From NCBI GenBank assembly GCA_026770025.1, contig JAMXDE010000057.1:62001-126000 (forward strand): a stretch of 64,000 bases of DNA. The letters are read 5' to 3'. This document shows positions 41,616-56,694 of the stretch, one piece after another. Position 1 is the first letter of the stretch; each line of letters begins with the position of its first letter. Below the pieces are notes generated by a model. The model was not told the origin of the DNA and did no database searches. It saw only the letters and a program-made list of their open reading frames with translations. A program made the translations under genes and the position numbers. This DNA is from Craspedostauros australis. Lineage: Eukaryota > Bacillariophyta > Bacillariophyceae > Mastogloiales > Achnanthaceae.

Positions 41616-44333
41616 ATGCCTCCCATGAAGAAAGACATCCTCGCTCTCGTCATCGCACAGAGCATCATTTGCAACGGCGTCGATGCCGTGCTCGACAAGA
41701 GCGGTCGTACCAAGGTCACTTCCGATCTCAACATCGATGTCGACATCAACGCTCTTCAAGCGAAGTTCGGCAAGCTGGCAGCTGAGCATAAGGCCAAGAT
41801 CTTGGCGTTCAACTCCGCACACGGTGACAACAACAAGATCACAGCACAAGACACCAAAGACAAGGTGAACATGCTCCTCTCTGACACTTCCTCCATGCCC
41901 AACATCGACCATCTTGTTTCCAACTTCAAGGACGCCAGCACCAAGACAGAGGCCAACACCAAGGCCAAGGCAAGCAACTTCCATCATCGACGTGCCACCT
42001 CTTCCACCAACACCAAGAACAAACTTGAACAAAAGCTTGAGCACAAGTTCACCGATCTTGGCCGTCTTCAAGGCACCACTGATGATGCCGAGAAGGGCGC
42101 GTCGCCTGCGTCCATCGCAGAACTTCGTCATGAGGGGACGGTCGAAACCCTCAATGTTCGCATCCGCCAGCTCAAGTCCACCAAGCCTGAGAAATCGTCA
42201 TCAAAGGGAGCCAAGGCTGAGAAGTCTGCCAAGTCCAACAAAGCATTCAAGTCTTGCTTCACTGGAACGGCCGAAGACGTCACCGCGAAGTGCGCAGACG
42301 AGGAGGCTAATTGCTGTCAAGCACCAGACATTGAGATAGCTCCCGCGTGTGTGTGGGGCAACGACCGACGCGTGACGGTGTGCCCCAACTCCTGCAATGG
42401 CAATTACTCTTGCGCATTCAGTCCCAACGAGACAACGGCCATCACGATTGCTCCCTATGCTTGCAACGGTGTGGAAGCCTGTGTTGACATAGAGATATCA
42501 ATTCCTTCTTACGCTTGCAATGGCAACTACAGTTGCGCAGCCAACACAGGTAAAGTCAATGAGCAATCTTGCAACGGCGTTGGTAGTTGCCTCGAAAACT
42601 CAGGCGATATCTCCTCATTCTCATGCATCGGGGAGACTTCGTGTTTCCAGAATAGAGGAGACATTAGCGAAAATTCTTGCACCACAGACAGAGCATGTCT
42701 CCGCAACCGAGGCGACGTCAAGGAAAACTCTTGCGTAGGCAGAGCTGCATGCACTTACAGCGAAGGAGCAATCGGAACTGGCGCTTGCCTCGGCGAGGGT
42801 GCTTGCTTCGTGAACGACGCCAACATCAGTGACAGGTCCTGCATTGGAGAGGGCGCTTGTCTCTCCAACGCGGGAAACGTCGACGCCAGATCCTGCATTG
42901 GAGAGGACGCTTGCTTCTTCAACGCGGGAAACGTCGACGCCGGATCCTGCATTGGCAAACTCGCTTGCGACTCCAACGAAGGCACAGTCAGTACGAACGC
43001 GTGCGTGGGATATGTTGCTTGTTATTCCAACACAGGAGATATCGCAAGCGGAAGTTGTGTCGGTCAAGGTCCGTGCGTCCAAAACACTGGCTCCATCAGC
43101 ATGGGATCCTGTATTGGACCGCGTGCATGCAGCCAGCAGACTGGTAGCGTCGCCGCGGGGTCCTGCGACGGTGAAGATGCGTGCTTCCGAAACATTGTTC
43201 CCATCAGCATGGGATCTTGCATTGGACCCACTACGTGTGCATTCAACACTGGCATGATCGCTACAAACTCCTGCCGTGGCAACTCAACTTGTTTCAGGAA
43301 CGCTGGCGACATCGGGCAGGACTCCTGCGAAGGTGAAGAGGCGTGCTATTACAACCAGGGCGACGTGGGCATGGGGTCGTGCTACGAAACCAGAGCATGC
43401 TACCTCAACACCGGAATGGTAGGAGACGGAGCCTGCTGTGGCGACTCAACTTGTTTCAGGAACGCTGGCGACATCGGGCAGGACTCCTGCGAAGGTGAAG
43501 ATGCGTGCTATGACAACCAGGGCGACGTGGGCATGCGGTCGTGCCACGAAACCAGAGCATGCTACAACAACACCGGAATGGTAGGAGACGGAGCCTGCTG
43601 TGGCAACTCAACTTGTCTCACGAACGCTGGCGCCATCGCCCAGGACTCCTGCCAAGGCCCATACGCCTGCATCGGCAACGAGGCCGATGTGGACATGGGA
43701 TCCTGTGTTGGACCTTCTGCGTGCCTCGGCAACATAGGCATGATCGCTGCATACTCCTGCCTCGGCAACTTCACTTGTGCCACGAACGCTGGCGACATCG
43801 GCCAGGACTCCTGCCGGGGCCCATACGCCTGCATCGGCAACGGAGCCAACGTGGGCATCGGGTCGTGCTACGAAATCACCGCATGCTACCTCAACGCCGC
43901 AATGGTAGGGGACGGAGCCTGCCATGGCAAGTCAGCTTGTGCCACGAACTATGGCGCCATCGGCCAGGACTCCTGCCAAGGCCCATTCGCCTGCTATGGC
44001 AACGAGGCCGACGTGGGCATCGGGTCGTGCTACGAAAACGGGGCATGCCTCTACAACACCGGAATGGTAGGGGACGGAGCCTGCAGTGGCAACTCAACTT
44101 GTCGCGACAACTATGGCGCCATCGGCCAGGACTCCTGCCAAGGCCCATACGCCTGCTATGGCAACAAGGCCGACATTGGCATCGGGTCGTGCTACGAAAC
44201 CGCAGCATGCTACTACAACACCGGAATGGTAGGGGACGGAGCCTGCATTGGCGATTCCTCGTGTTTCAACAACTCTTACGTCATCCCCGATGGAGAATGC
44301 ATCGGTGTACAAGCGTGCGCTGTGGTGCCATGA
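41616..44333 (+). CDS. Secreted-looking Cys-repeat protein (36 C-x5-C units)
   Basis: I start it at the ATG at 41616 (AACCATGCC context), which gives about 905 residues. The open frame extends 27 codons upstream through a poly-Gln run, which I take as leader. Residues 4-24 (KKDILALVIAQSIICNGVDA) look like a signal peptide. A charged Lys/Ala/Ser-rich region of about 220 residues follows, then the repeat region from about residue 245. I count 36 units of roughly 22 residues built around C-x5-C with the pattern G-D-I-x3-S-C-x-G-x2-A-C-x2-N. In the last third the units form a 66-residue super-repeat (GMVGDGAC / NAGDIGQDSC / DVGMGSC) present six times. Regular 22-residue spacing with paired Cys suggests a disulfide-ladder solenoid at the cell surface. 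I know no function for it. Confidence 0.75.
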   Translation: MPPMKKDILALVIAQSIICNGVDAVLDKSGRTKVTSDLNIDVDINALQAKFGKLAAEHKAKILAFNSAHGDNNKITAQDTKDKVNMLLSDTSSMPNIDHLVSNFKDASTKTEANTKAKASNFHHRRATSSTNTKNKLEQKLEHKFTDLGRLQGTTDDAEKGASPASIAELRHEGTVETLNVRIRQLKSTKPEKSSSKGAKAEKSAKSNKAFKSCFTGTAEDVTAKCADEEANCCQAPDIEIAPACVWGNDRRVTVCPNSCNGNYSCAFSPNETTAITIAPYACNGVEACVDIEISIPSYACNGNYSCAANTGKVNEQSCNGVGSCLENSGDISSFSCIGETSCFQNRGDISENSCTTDRACLRNRGDVKENSCVGRAACTYSEGAIGTGACLGEGACFVNDANISDRSCIGEGACLSNAGNVDARSCIGEDACFFNAGNVDAGSCIGKLACDSNEGTVSTNACVGYVACYSNTGDIASGSCVGQGPCVQNTGSISMGSCIGPRACSQQTGSVAAGSCDGEDACFRNIVPISMGSCIGPTTCAFNTGMIATNSCRGNSTCFRNAGDIGQDSCEGEEACYYNQGDVGMGSCYETRACYLNTGMVGDGACCGDSTCFRNAGDIGQDSCEGEDACYDNQGDVGMRSCHETRACYNNTGMVGDGACCGNSTCLTNAGAIAQDSCQGPYACIGNEADVDMGSCVGPSACLGNIGMIAAYSCLGNFTCATNAGDIGQDSCRGPYACIGNGANVGIGSCYEITACYLNAAMVGDGACHGKSACATNYGAIGQDSCQGPFACYGNEADVGIGSCYENGACLYNTGMVGDGACSGNSTCRDNYGAIGQDSCQGPYACYGNKADIGIGSCYETAACYYNTGMVGDGACIGDSSCFNNSYVIPDGECIGVQACAVVP

Positions 44334-44662
44334 ACAATCTCCACATTTGATGTCGATGTTCATCGTCGCCCGCATTTCTGAAGAGCAAGATATTACAATT
44401 GCAGAGTAAATACATCGAATATATTACCAATTGGCACTCGGAAGGTCAACCAACCACTACTGTCCGAAAGCGCAAGTATCAACGTATGTGCAGGTGTGGA
44501 GTCTGTGTCTACGTCCTGCCCCCCACAAGAACACCACACGAAGCCTAGCAAAATGTAGCCTTGCAGGTTACAGGGCAGGTTTCAATTCCACTTTCCTATT
44601 AGAACTAACTCAGAATCCACAGTAGATGATGTTGGTTTGTTGTAACTACGATGTTGGTCTTA
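44334..44662. other. Stretch between the Cys-repeat gene and the DNA transposon
   Basis: Downstream sequence of the Cys-repeat gene and, near the right edge, probably the tail of the minus-strand Copia remnant that the DNA transposon split. No LTR end could be pinned down. Confidence 0.35.
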
Positions 44663-44664
44663 TA

Positions 44665-44823
44665 TGACCCAGGTGAGCGAGTGGACCAACCTTTGGTAAA
44701 GTAGAGTGGCACTTTTTCTTCGATTTCAACACAACCAAGCATATAAACCAACTCATTATAGTCTCTATAGCAACAGGAAAATTACCCAGAGCCTTGAAGT
44801 CCGTAGTTTAGGTTTTATGGACC
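44665..44823 (+). repeat. Left terminal inverted repeat
   Basis: Pairs with 49195-49353 in reverse orientation; includes the conserved stretches CCAACCTTTGGTAAAGTAGA and CAACAGGAAAATTACCCAGA. Confidence 0.9.
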
Positions 44824-45010
44824 TGTCAATGTGCACATTTTTGGACTACTCCTAAACTGAGCGATAGACATCCGACAAGTTCGATCCAAAATAACGTGTT
44901 TGTGTTCTTGGTTTTGGCGAATTTGTTCACATTTTGAATTAATTAGTCCTTATTTTGTTCCTCCATTTTCGCCGTCAGTCTCCGTCTCATCCTCGTCCGA
45001 ATCGCATCCC

Positions 45011-48676
<3,666 letters not shown>

Positions 48677-49194
48677 GGTGTTGATGGTAGCAAAGGAGGT
48701 TGATTGATTGATTGATTGATTGATCGATTGATTGATTGATCGATGAACGGCACTGTAGAACGCGGAACCAAAGCGAGTGGAGGAGGTGATGCCGATAGAG
48801 GTGTTGGAGGCAGCAGCGAGAACAACAACCGCCAATGTCACTAGTGCTCTCACTGCTCATACTACAACCGCAGCACAACAGATACAACGAGCATCGCATC
48901 GGCGGAGGCACCTTTGGAATGAAGCCAAAAATGTGACGGTTTTTGTGTCGGCGTGGCGACGATGTGTCCGTGCGCATGTGATGATGTGTGTGATGTCACA
49001 AGTGGAAAATGTCAATCGATTCCGGAGCAGCTAACGGTGTGTAACGTGTTCCAAACGAACGAGAACGAAGGAAAAAGCTGGAGACACAAACGTGAATGGA
49101 CATCAATCGTTATTAACTCGGAATAGCAAAGAACCTTCGAAAAAACTACATCGTGGAATGCTACGTTTGACCCCTACGACTCCAAATATTTGAT

Positions 49195-49353
49195 GGTCCG
49201 TAAAACTTAAACTATGAACTTTAAATTTCTGGGTAATTTTCCTGTTGCTATGGAGACTATAATAAGTTGGTTTATATGCTTGGTTGGGTTGAAATCGAAG
49301 AAAAATTGCCACTCTACTTTACCAAAGGTTGGTCGACTCACTCACCTGGGTCA
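49195..49353 (-). repeat. Right terminal inverted repeat
   Basis: Reverse-complement partner of 44665-44823. It also supplies the last few codons of the open frame of the neighbouring Copia remnant. Confidence 0.9.
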
Positions 49354-49355
49354 TA

Positions 49356-51738
49356 TGAAGTCGACTTATGTCTTCTGTTGTTTCTGTTGTTGCTGTTTCT
49401 GTTGTTGCTGTTTCTGTTGTTGCTGTTTCTGTTGTTTCTGTTGTTTCTGTTGTTTCTGTTGTTTCTGTTGTTTCTGTTGTTGCTGTTGTTGCTGTTGTTG
49501 CTGTTGTTGCTGTTGTTGCTGTTCTTGCTGTTCTTGCTGTTCTTGCTGTTCTTGCTGTTCTTGCTGCTCTTGCTGTTCTTGCTGTTCTTGCTGCTGTTGC
49601 TGTTGCTGTTGCTGTCAGCACACAACCGGTTGTTTTGTTGCTTGGTTCCTTGTTGAGCCTATCTTTTCGTTTGACTCGTTTGACTCGTTTGACTCTAATG
49701 CTGTTGCCATCCCGTCGTGACGTCACACCTTCGTCTGGTTTCGCTCCAATACGCCCCTTCATGACGGGATGTGGATCATCGGATATGTCCTGGTGGTGTA
49801 TGGCGACATAAGCACTTCGTCGCATCTTGTTCTCTGCAGGGATGGATGTCTGAGTCTTGGTGGTTTCTGCTTGCGTTGGTGCTTCTGGCTGGTTGTCTGC
49901 GGGTTGCTGTTTGCCGGACTTGGCAGCATTCAGGTGAGGAGGGTCACGGAACAGTGAGAGCTTGGTCAGCTGGTAGAAGGTCGCTTTCGATACTGACTTG
50001 GTGAGGATATCTGCTTCATTATCATGGGATGAGATGTGAACGAATCGAAGGATTTTGGCTGCAATGGCTTCTCTGATGCGATGATAGGCGATGCCGCAGT
50101 GCTTCTTCTTGAGTACACTCGACGGGATATAGGTGTTTAGCACGACCGACTTGTTGTCGCCCAGGAGCACAGCTGGACCGTCCAAAGGAACACCCATTGA
50201 TCGTAGCGCATTCCATAGCTCGATGATCATGTCGACGGCGATGCGGGCAGCGACGAGCTCAGATCCATATGTGGAGGATTCCACGGTTCGTTGCCGCTTG
50301 GAGTATGTGCGAACAACCATGCCGTTGACTTTTGCGATGATCCCGGTGACGGATCGGTGGGTGACGATGTCATGGGCATGATCTGCATCAACGTATACCA
50401 TGAGTGTTGCCTTGGCTCCCTTGGGTGTGATAGTCTTGTATGGAAGCGTCTCTTGTGCGTCAGGATAATACTCGTTCCATTGACTGGCATAGCCACAGGG
50501 AAGGTGGTGATGAGATGGTGTGTGTGGATCGCACAACAAGCGCCCCTGTTTGCGGTGTTTCAGGTAGCCGAAAACTCGTTTCATCGCTCGTAGATGCACT
50601 TCGTGAGGTGCCATGCTGAACCTGGAGAGTGCCATGACCGCGAACTGTACATCGTACCGCCCAAGAGTGATGATCCAGTTGGCGCTGCCGATGAGAGAGC
50701 GATATTTGCTCGCGTTCGAAGGACTGGGCAAGGGAGATTCATCCGTTTCGGCATGATACGACTCGGCCATGGGGACTTGTGTGTTGGGAAATGTGCAGTC
50801 CAGCATCTTCTCGAGCTTGGCGGTTGCGTTGTTGATGTAGGCGTTGGCAGAGAGGGCGGTGAAGATGTCATGTTGTTGCCGTTCTGCATCGAGGGATTCC
50901 ACATTTCCACCCAGGTAATACTCAGGTGCTCCAATGCCTTTGAGGTTGTAGTGTTGCTTGAGCTTGTTGATGATGATCATGGGCTTCCGGCTGAAGACGA
51001 GTACGTCGTCGACATACGTCGCAACGAGTTCGTAGTGATCATTGCGCTCCTTGATCCATAGGTCAGAATCATACAGTGATGGCATGAATCCCATCTTGCG
51101 GAATCGATGTGCAAGGTGCTCATGGAAGCAAGCGCTGGACGTGCGAAGTCCATACAGTCCCTTGTGGATGATCAACTTTTGTCCTTCCAGTTCCTTGAAC
51201 TCGGGTCCTGCAACGATGTATCGCTTCTCTTTGGTCTTTGCATACAGAAAGGCGTTCCCCACATCAGCTGCACACACCTGGAGCTTGTTCATGGCTGCAA
51301 TCGCAAAAGCGATGCGGATGGTTTCAATGGCCACCACGCCAGAGTAGACATCCTCTCCGGAAGGCTCACATATGTTGCCATTGGCAACGAGACGTGCTTT
51401 GCGTCGCAAGTCGAACTTCACATCGAAGATGATGTGGTATGGGATTCGTTGATACTCATCCATGTTGTCCTCAGCGGTGGGAAGTCGAAATGTGTTGTGG
51501 TCGTTGATCTGTTTCAGTTCCATCTGAATCGCATCAGCCAATGTGGTGTCACCACTGATTCGGTCGATGAATAGGGCATGCTTCACGGATTGGGGTACAA
51601 GCACTCCGAACTTGTAGCGATGTTTGAATCGGTCTGCCTTCTTTGCAGCATTCACCATCATGGTATGCATGTTGTGGAGCATTGGATGGACCCATTGGAA
51701 TTGCGGCTGTTGTAGGAGGTTGGATGTACGTGCATATT
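49356..51738 (-). mobile_element. Broken Copia remnant (RT and RNase H), cut at both ends by other insertions
   Basis: One long minus-strand frame encodes the linker before RT, the RT domain (ARLVANGNICEPSGED, VCAADVGNAFLYAKT, catalytic box LVATYVDDVLVFSR), the connection region, and RNase H (LMVYVDADHAHDIVTHRS, ESSTYGSELVAARIA, HDNEADILTKS). A low-complexity tail of Thr, Glu, Ala and Arg repeats follows (49372-49616). The 5' half is gone: the frame is cut at 51738 by the LTR of the plus-strand Copia. The 3' end is cut by the TIR transposon at 49354. It is broken, older than both insertions. Confidence 0.87.
49370..49620. repeat. CTGTTGTTT / CTGTTCTTG low-complexity array
   Basis: About 250 bp of 6-9 bp units rich in CTGTTG, inside the C-terminal tail of the Copia remnant's frame. 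Confidence 0.85.
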
Positions 51739-52532
51739 TGTCAGGAATCGGGTGTCCTGAAACACCGAATTGCCGCACCTCCCAAGAGCCAGGAGTTGAA
51801 TGTCATGATATGCTACATTACCGCAACTCCCACCTTTGGATCTTTGTGACAGAAAAATGTGAGCTGCACGTAACTCGCGGTGGAGAACGCCACGTGCCGA
51901 ATGCGAACCGTACTTTGGCGTTCATGACTCCAGTGCAGGAATGCCAATCACACGTGGATGTCGCAGGGGGCAGGGATGTTGGAATCGTGACCAACATCAC
52001 GATACACGCAACTATGGCCCTCATGTCGCATCCAATGAGAAAAGAGTAATGGAGGAAGGTCGATGTCACGAAGTGTGAGATGGCCTGTGAACGAACCTGA
52101 GATGAGGAACATCCAGGAAGCCGGTGAAGTGATCGGAGAAGTAAGCAGAGATGATCGGAGATGTGTAATGATGAGGAGCTGAGAAAGCCCTCATGCAAGG
52201 TATCCCTGAAACGAATGGGAGACCGTGATCCGATCGAATGGACCGAGCTGTATGATGCCTACGACTCGGCGATGTCTAAGGCATCGAAACTATCAGCAGA
52301 GGACAACGTGCTGTAGTGCACGGACATGGGGCACTAGGTGGTGCATGCATGTCCATTATGAATTTGCAATGAATGCAAGATGGATGCCTGCTAGACCAAC
52401 AGAGGGACCCATGGTGATCCCAGGAGGAGATCGAACTTTGCAATTGAGAGCAATGAAGAGCTCACAGTTCAGAGAAGCAGATTCTAACAAACGATTAGCT
52501 TTCTACTATCACACCACCCCGGATTTCCAACA
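51739..52532 (+). repeat. 5' LTR (family A) of the plus-strand Copia remnant
   Basis: About 794 bp, ends TGTCAGGAATCG and GGATTTCCAACA, same family as the two solo LTRs. It is followed by a short palindrome (CGTTTCGAAACG) in the primer-binding position and then gag. It inserted within the minus-strand Copia frame. Confidence 0.85.
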
Positions 52533-55500
52533 CGTTTCGAAACGTTACAATTGAAATCCTACGTTTCACCCCGCACCAACAAGCCATCATCCACCTTCAT
52601 CATCATCATGAGTACCTACGAGTCCAAGTCCAACCGCATCGTCTACTTCGACGGTAAAAAGGAGAACTGGAAGTTCTGGCATGCCAAGTTCCTCTGTCGC
52701 GCTAACCGCAAGGGTTACCGCGACATGCTCTTGAAGCCCTACTCTGATGCGAAGGTGACTGCTCCCTCCGCTGCAGCCAAGTCCCTGGCAGCAACCATCA
52801 AGTCTGATCCAGGCGCCAAACTCAAGCCGAGTGCCAAGTCCGGTACCAAACCGAGTGCTGCGGATCTAGCGGATTGCAAGGAAGCAATGGCGAAGTTCGC
52901 CTTTGAGGAACTGACCATGGCGATGAACCATGATTCGAAGGAAGGAAAGATTGCCTTCAAGGCGGTGTGGGGATGCGAGGGCATGCTGAATGGGGGAGGA
53001 GACCCTCATGCAGCTTGGGTGGCCCTCGGGCGCATCTACGAGCAACGCACTGCGCCTATGAAGGCAAAGTTGCTGGCGGAGCTCAACGCGATGCGATTGA
53101 AGAAGGGAGAGAATCCGGATCTCTTCTTGACAGACATGGAGGTCCTTCGCAACTGACTGATCGACCAGGAGGTGATCGTTGACGTCGAGCAGCTTAACAT
53201 GCTTGTGCTCAACGCGCTTGGCCGCGAGTACGAGATGGATGTGAAGCTACTCGAACTCAAGTTCCACAGAAAGGAAAGAGAGATGACCGTGGGCGACATC
53301 CGCGAAGCTGTGAGCCTTACCTACGACCGCCACCATCTCAAACATGGTTATAAGCGCGCAGGCAACAGCAGCAATGAGGAGCTCGCTCTGTTCGGAGCTG
53401 GACAGTTCAAGGGAAACTGTCGCAGCTGCGGAGCCTACAGGCACAAAAAGGCGGACTGTTGTGCGCCAGCCAAGGGAGGCAACAACAAGAGAGGCGGTGG
53501 GTCCAAGAAGAAGGGCAACCATGCCGATGCCAAGGGCGGATCCAAGAAAGGTGGATTCAACGGCAAGTGCAACTACTGTGGAAAGGCAGGGCACAAAATC
53601 ATCCAATGCTTCAAGCTGAAGGCAGCAATGAAGGAAGCAGAGAGCGCCAACATGGCGATGGATGGCGACGACGCGATGGACGATATGGCACTCGTCATCG
53701 CAGACAGTGGTTTCGTTGAGATTGACGATCTCGATGAGATCGAACTCGAGGATGGACTCGAAGAGGATCTCTTCGAAATCATGGAGTCGTACCCTTCGAC
53801 CAAGAGAGTCGAACCACCAACCAACCAAGACATTCGCGACCTCATGAACGATGACCTGCTCGAATCAGACGAGAGCATCGGAGTCACGGAAGTCGCAATG
53901 CCAGGCGTCGATGTCAACAATGCGCCACCTACGCAAGAGGAGGAAGCAACAGCTACTCGGATGAGCAGCGCCATCGACTACCTCCTACGTAACGAGATCG
54001 ATCGCGTATGTGAGCGCAACAGAACGGATGCATGGTGTCCAATCTGTCTCGCGTGTGGAGCGATGTACTCGTGGTGCACAGGATGCACCGAATTCGACGT
54101 GTTCAAGATTCGAGCACGCTGGGCGTTCAGAGACATCCCAACGACCACCGAACCTGAAAGGATTCGCTGTCGAGCAATCCTGAGCCGATTCGATTGCGTG
54201 GAAGACGCGGTCAGGGTTTCTCTATCCAACGTATTGGAAGCCAACGATGTGCGTGTTAATGACGCTGTCTTCTGCTTCGATGTGAGAAAGAAATCCATCG
54301 AAGATGGAAGCAACTGCATGGGAAGCAGGGAGCTCTACTACATGCTCACACAGATTGGCCTCAACGGAGTGTTCGACGTATCATGCAAGATTGTGGTCAT
54401 CAACGAGCTGCTCGAGGAAAGACAGCTGCCACTGCTCCCCAAACACTTAATGATGAGGATGAGCAGGATGGCCGCATCACAGCTCATGTGGATGCACAAC
54501 TGGGAGGACACCGAAGTGCGCGACGGGATGGAATGCCCAGAACTCCCCAAGACCAAACCACTTGTGGGAAGTCCTCAACATCAAGTTGAGATGATGGAAC
54601 GCCTTAATGCAGCAAGATTCGGACACGAAATGGCCATGGTGATCGAGGATCACGAGTTGAATGAGAACAACCGCGAGCTGGTTGCACCAGACCAACATGA
54701 AGCTAACCCATGGTTGGGGGATACCGGCGCATCATGTCACTTAACGAACAATGATGAAGGTATGACCAATGTGCGCCTCTCGAATTTCTCTGTGAAGGTG
54801 GGAAGCGAAAAATTCCTCTGCGCCACCAAGGTCGGTGACCTACGCATGAGAGTGATGCAGAAGGACGGCAAGAGCGCCATCATCCTGAAGGGAGTGCGCT
54901 ACGTGCCTAAGCTCTGGGTCAACCTACTCAGCATCGGCAAGGCGCTCCATAACAGATTCAATATCAGCAACAAGGGAGTCATCATCGCACTGGATAAGAA
55001 TGGACAGCGCATCCGATTCGATTGGATCATGGCAACTCACAGCGGATTCGTGCTTGGTGTGAACATGGTGCCTGCCCCTAAGAGCGAAGAGATGGCGAAT
55101 GTCGGGTTTGATACAAAGAAGCCCATGGATGTGAATAAGCTCCATAAAATGCTAGGCCACGTTGACTCTTACACGATCTCCAGGACGGCGAGACAATATG
55201 GATGGAATGTCACTGGAACTCTCAATCCATGCGAGGACTGCGCAATCGGAAAGGCGAAGCAAAAACGCCTGACCAAAACTCTCCAACCACGGGCGAAGAA
55301 GGTCGGAGAACGACTCTTCATGGACACTTCAAGTGTCCAAGCAACAAGCTTCGGACATGGGAAGTACTGGCTCCTGGTCATTGATGACTACAGCGACTAC
55401 TGCTGGGGCTACTTTGTTAAGGAAAAGAGCAAGGTTGGTCCCAAACTACTATCCTTGTTGAAGTGGCTATCAGGCAATCAACAAGTGACAGTGAAGAATG

Positions 55501-56040
55501 TCAGATGTGACAATGCCGGAGAAAATTACAGCGCCGAGGCATTACTGCTGAGGGCAGGCTTCGCCCCAACCTTCGAATACACCGCCGCATCAACTCCTCA
55601 ACAGAACGGAAGAGTGGAACGGAAATTCGCGGTTCTCTACGGTAAGGTCAGGTCAATACTGAACCAGGCGCACCTACCAAGACAACTGCGCGGCAAGCTA
55701 TGGGCAGAGGCAGCAAGGAATGCAACGCAGATTGAGAACATCATCGAGACCAAATCGAGGGATCCTGCGTGTCTACTACTCAACGGACAGACCCCAGCCT
55801 ACGCAAAGGGACTGCATATCTTCGGGGAGATCGGAATGGTCTACATCGGCAGTCGCGCAATCAAAGCGAAACTGGATGACAGATCCAAGCCAACCATGTT
55901 CGTCGGATACGGACAGTCTCATGCGAATGGTGTATACCGCATGATGAACCTGGCAACCACGAGAATCCTAATCACCAGAGACGTGACATGGATGAACCAT
56001 TCGTATGGGCAATTCAAGGGTATTGAGAATGCCAACAGAA
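51739..56040 (+). mobile_element. Truncated Copia element (LTR, gag, protease, integrase)
   Basis: After the 5' LTR: a gag frame from the ATG at 52608 (KKENWKFWHAKFLCRANRKG), two gag zinc knuckles (CRSCGAYRHKKADC and CNYCGKAGHKIIQC), a protease site LGDTGASCHLTN near 54720, pre-integrase LHKMLGHVDSYTI, and the integrase core (LLVIDDYSDYCWGYF, VRCDNAGEN, QQNGRVERKFAV). It stops near 56040, soon after the integrase, with no RT, RNase H or 3' LTR. It is broken: the 3' half is missing and there is at least one other break. A Cys-containing insert of about 280 residues between gag and protease (ICLACGAMYSWCTGC) is unusual. Confidence 0.85.
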
Positions 56041-56694
56041 CACAATGTATTAGCGCAACGCTATATTCCTAACAATAGCGACACCCGTCGACCAATCAGA
56101 AATCTTCTCTTTTCTTACCTTTTCCGTTCCGAACGGAAATTCTGGTCAAAATTCCGTTGTGTCAATTTTGTGTCGCATTTCGCGTCGCAAGAACCGTTTT
56201 CCCGTCAATCCCAGTTCCAACATGTCGCGGAAATGAATTTCTTGCCAAGATGAACCACTCTGCCCAATCAGGACAGACTTGGTCTTGGGTCCGATAAATA
56301 TCCACAAGGAGAAAACCCTTGCGTCAGGACGCAAAAACGGCTTTTCTTGCGTCCTGACGCAACCCCAAAATAAGTTTGCGTCAGGGCGCAACCCGTGTTG
56401 TTTAACCCGCGTAGAATCCAATCGAATTTTCTTTTTAGACTAATACGACTGGTCGGTCCAATTCTTCCTCTCCCAGCACACTCCAGTTCGCTCTGGTTCC
56501 CTCTTGTTTTGGGTGTTGCGACCGTTGGCTTTTCTGCTCTATTGAGTATCGTCGACATGCGGCTTTCCGATGCCGAAGTTGACGTCTGTGTGTTTGTTGG
56601 TGTTGGTTTGCATGTTGTATTCACATCTTCTGCACAACCAAAGACTTTCAGCTGGCTCTTCTCCTTGTCAACCAACATCTATCTACATGCAAAC
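56041..56694. other. 5' flank of the DDE-nuclease gene, with inverted repeats
   Basis: At about 56320-56390 the motif TTGCGTCAGGACGCAA occurs three times: once as written, once as its exact reverse complement 18 bp later, and once as a near copy (TTGCGTCAGGGCGCAA). The first two could form a hairpin. This flank may be part of the DNA element to which the next gene belongs, but I found no terminal inverted repeat. Confidence 0.5.

Noticed and set aside
43541-44350. Arg/Gln/His-rich frame overlapping the Cys-repeat gene
   Set aside because: Out-of-frame shadow of the repeats; its own repeat pattern follows from the real one.
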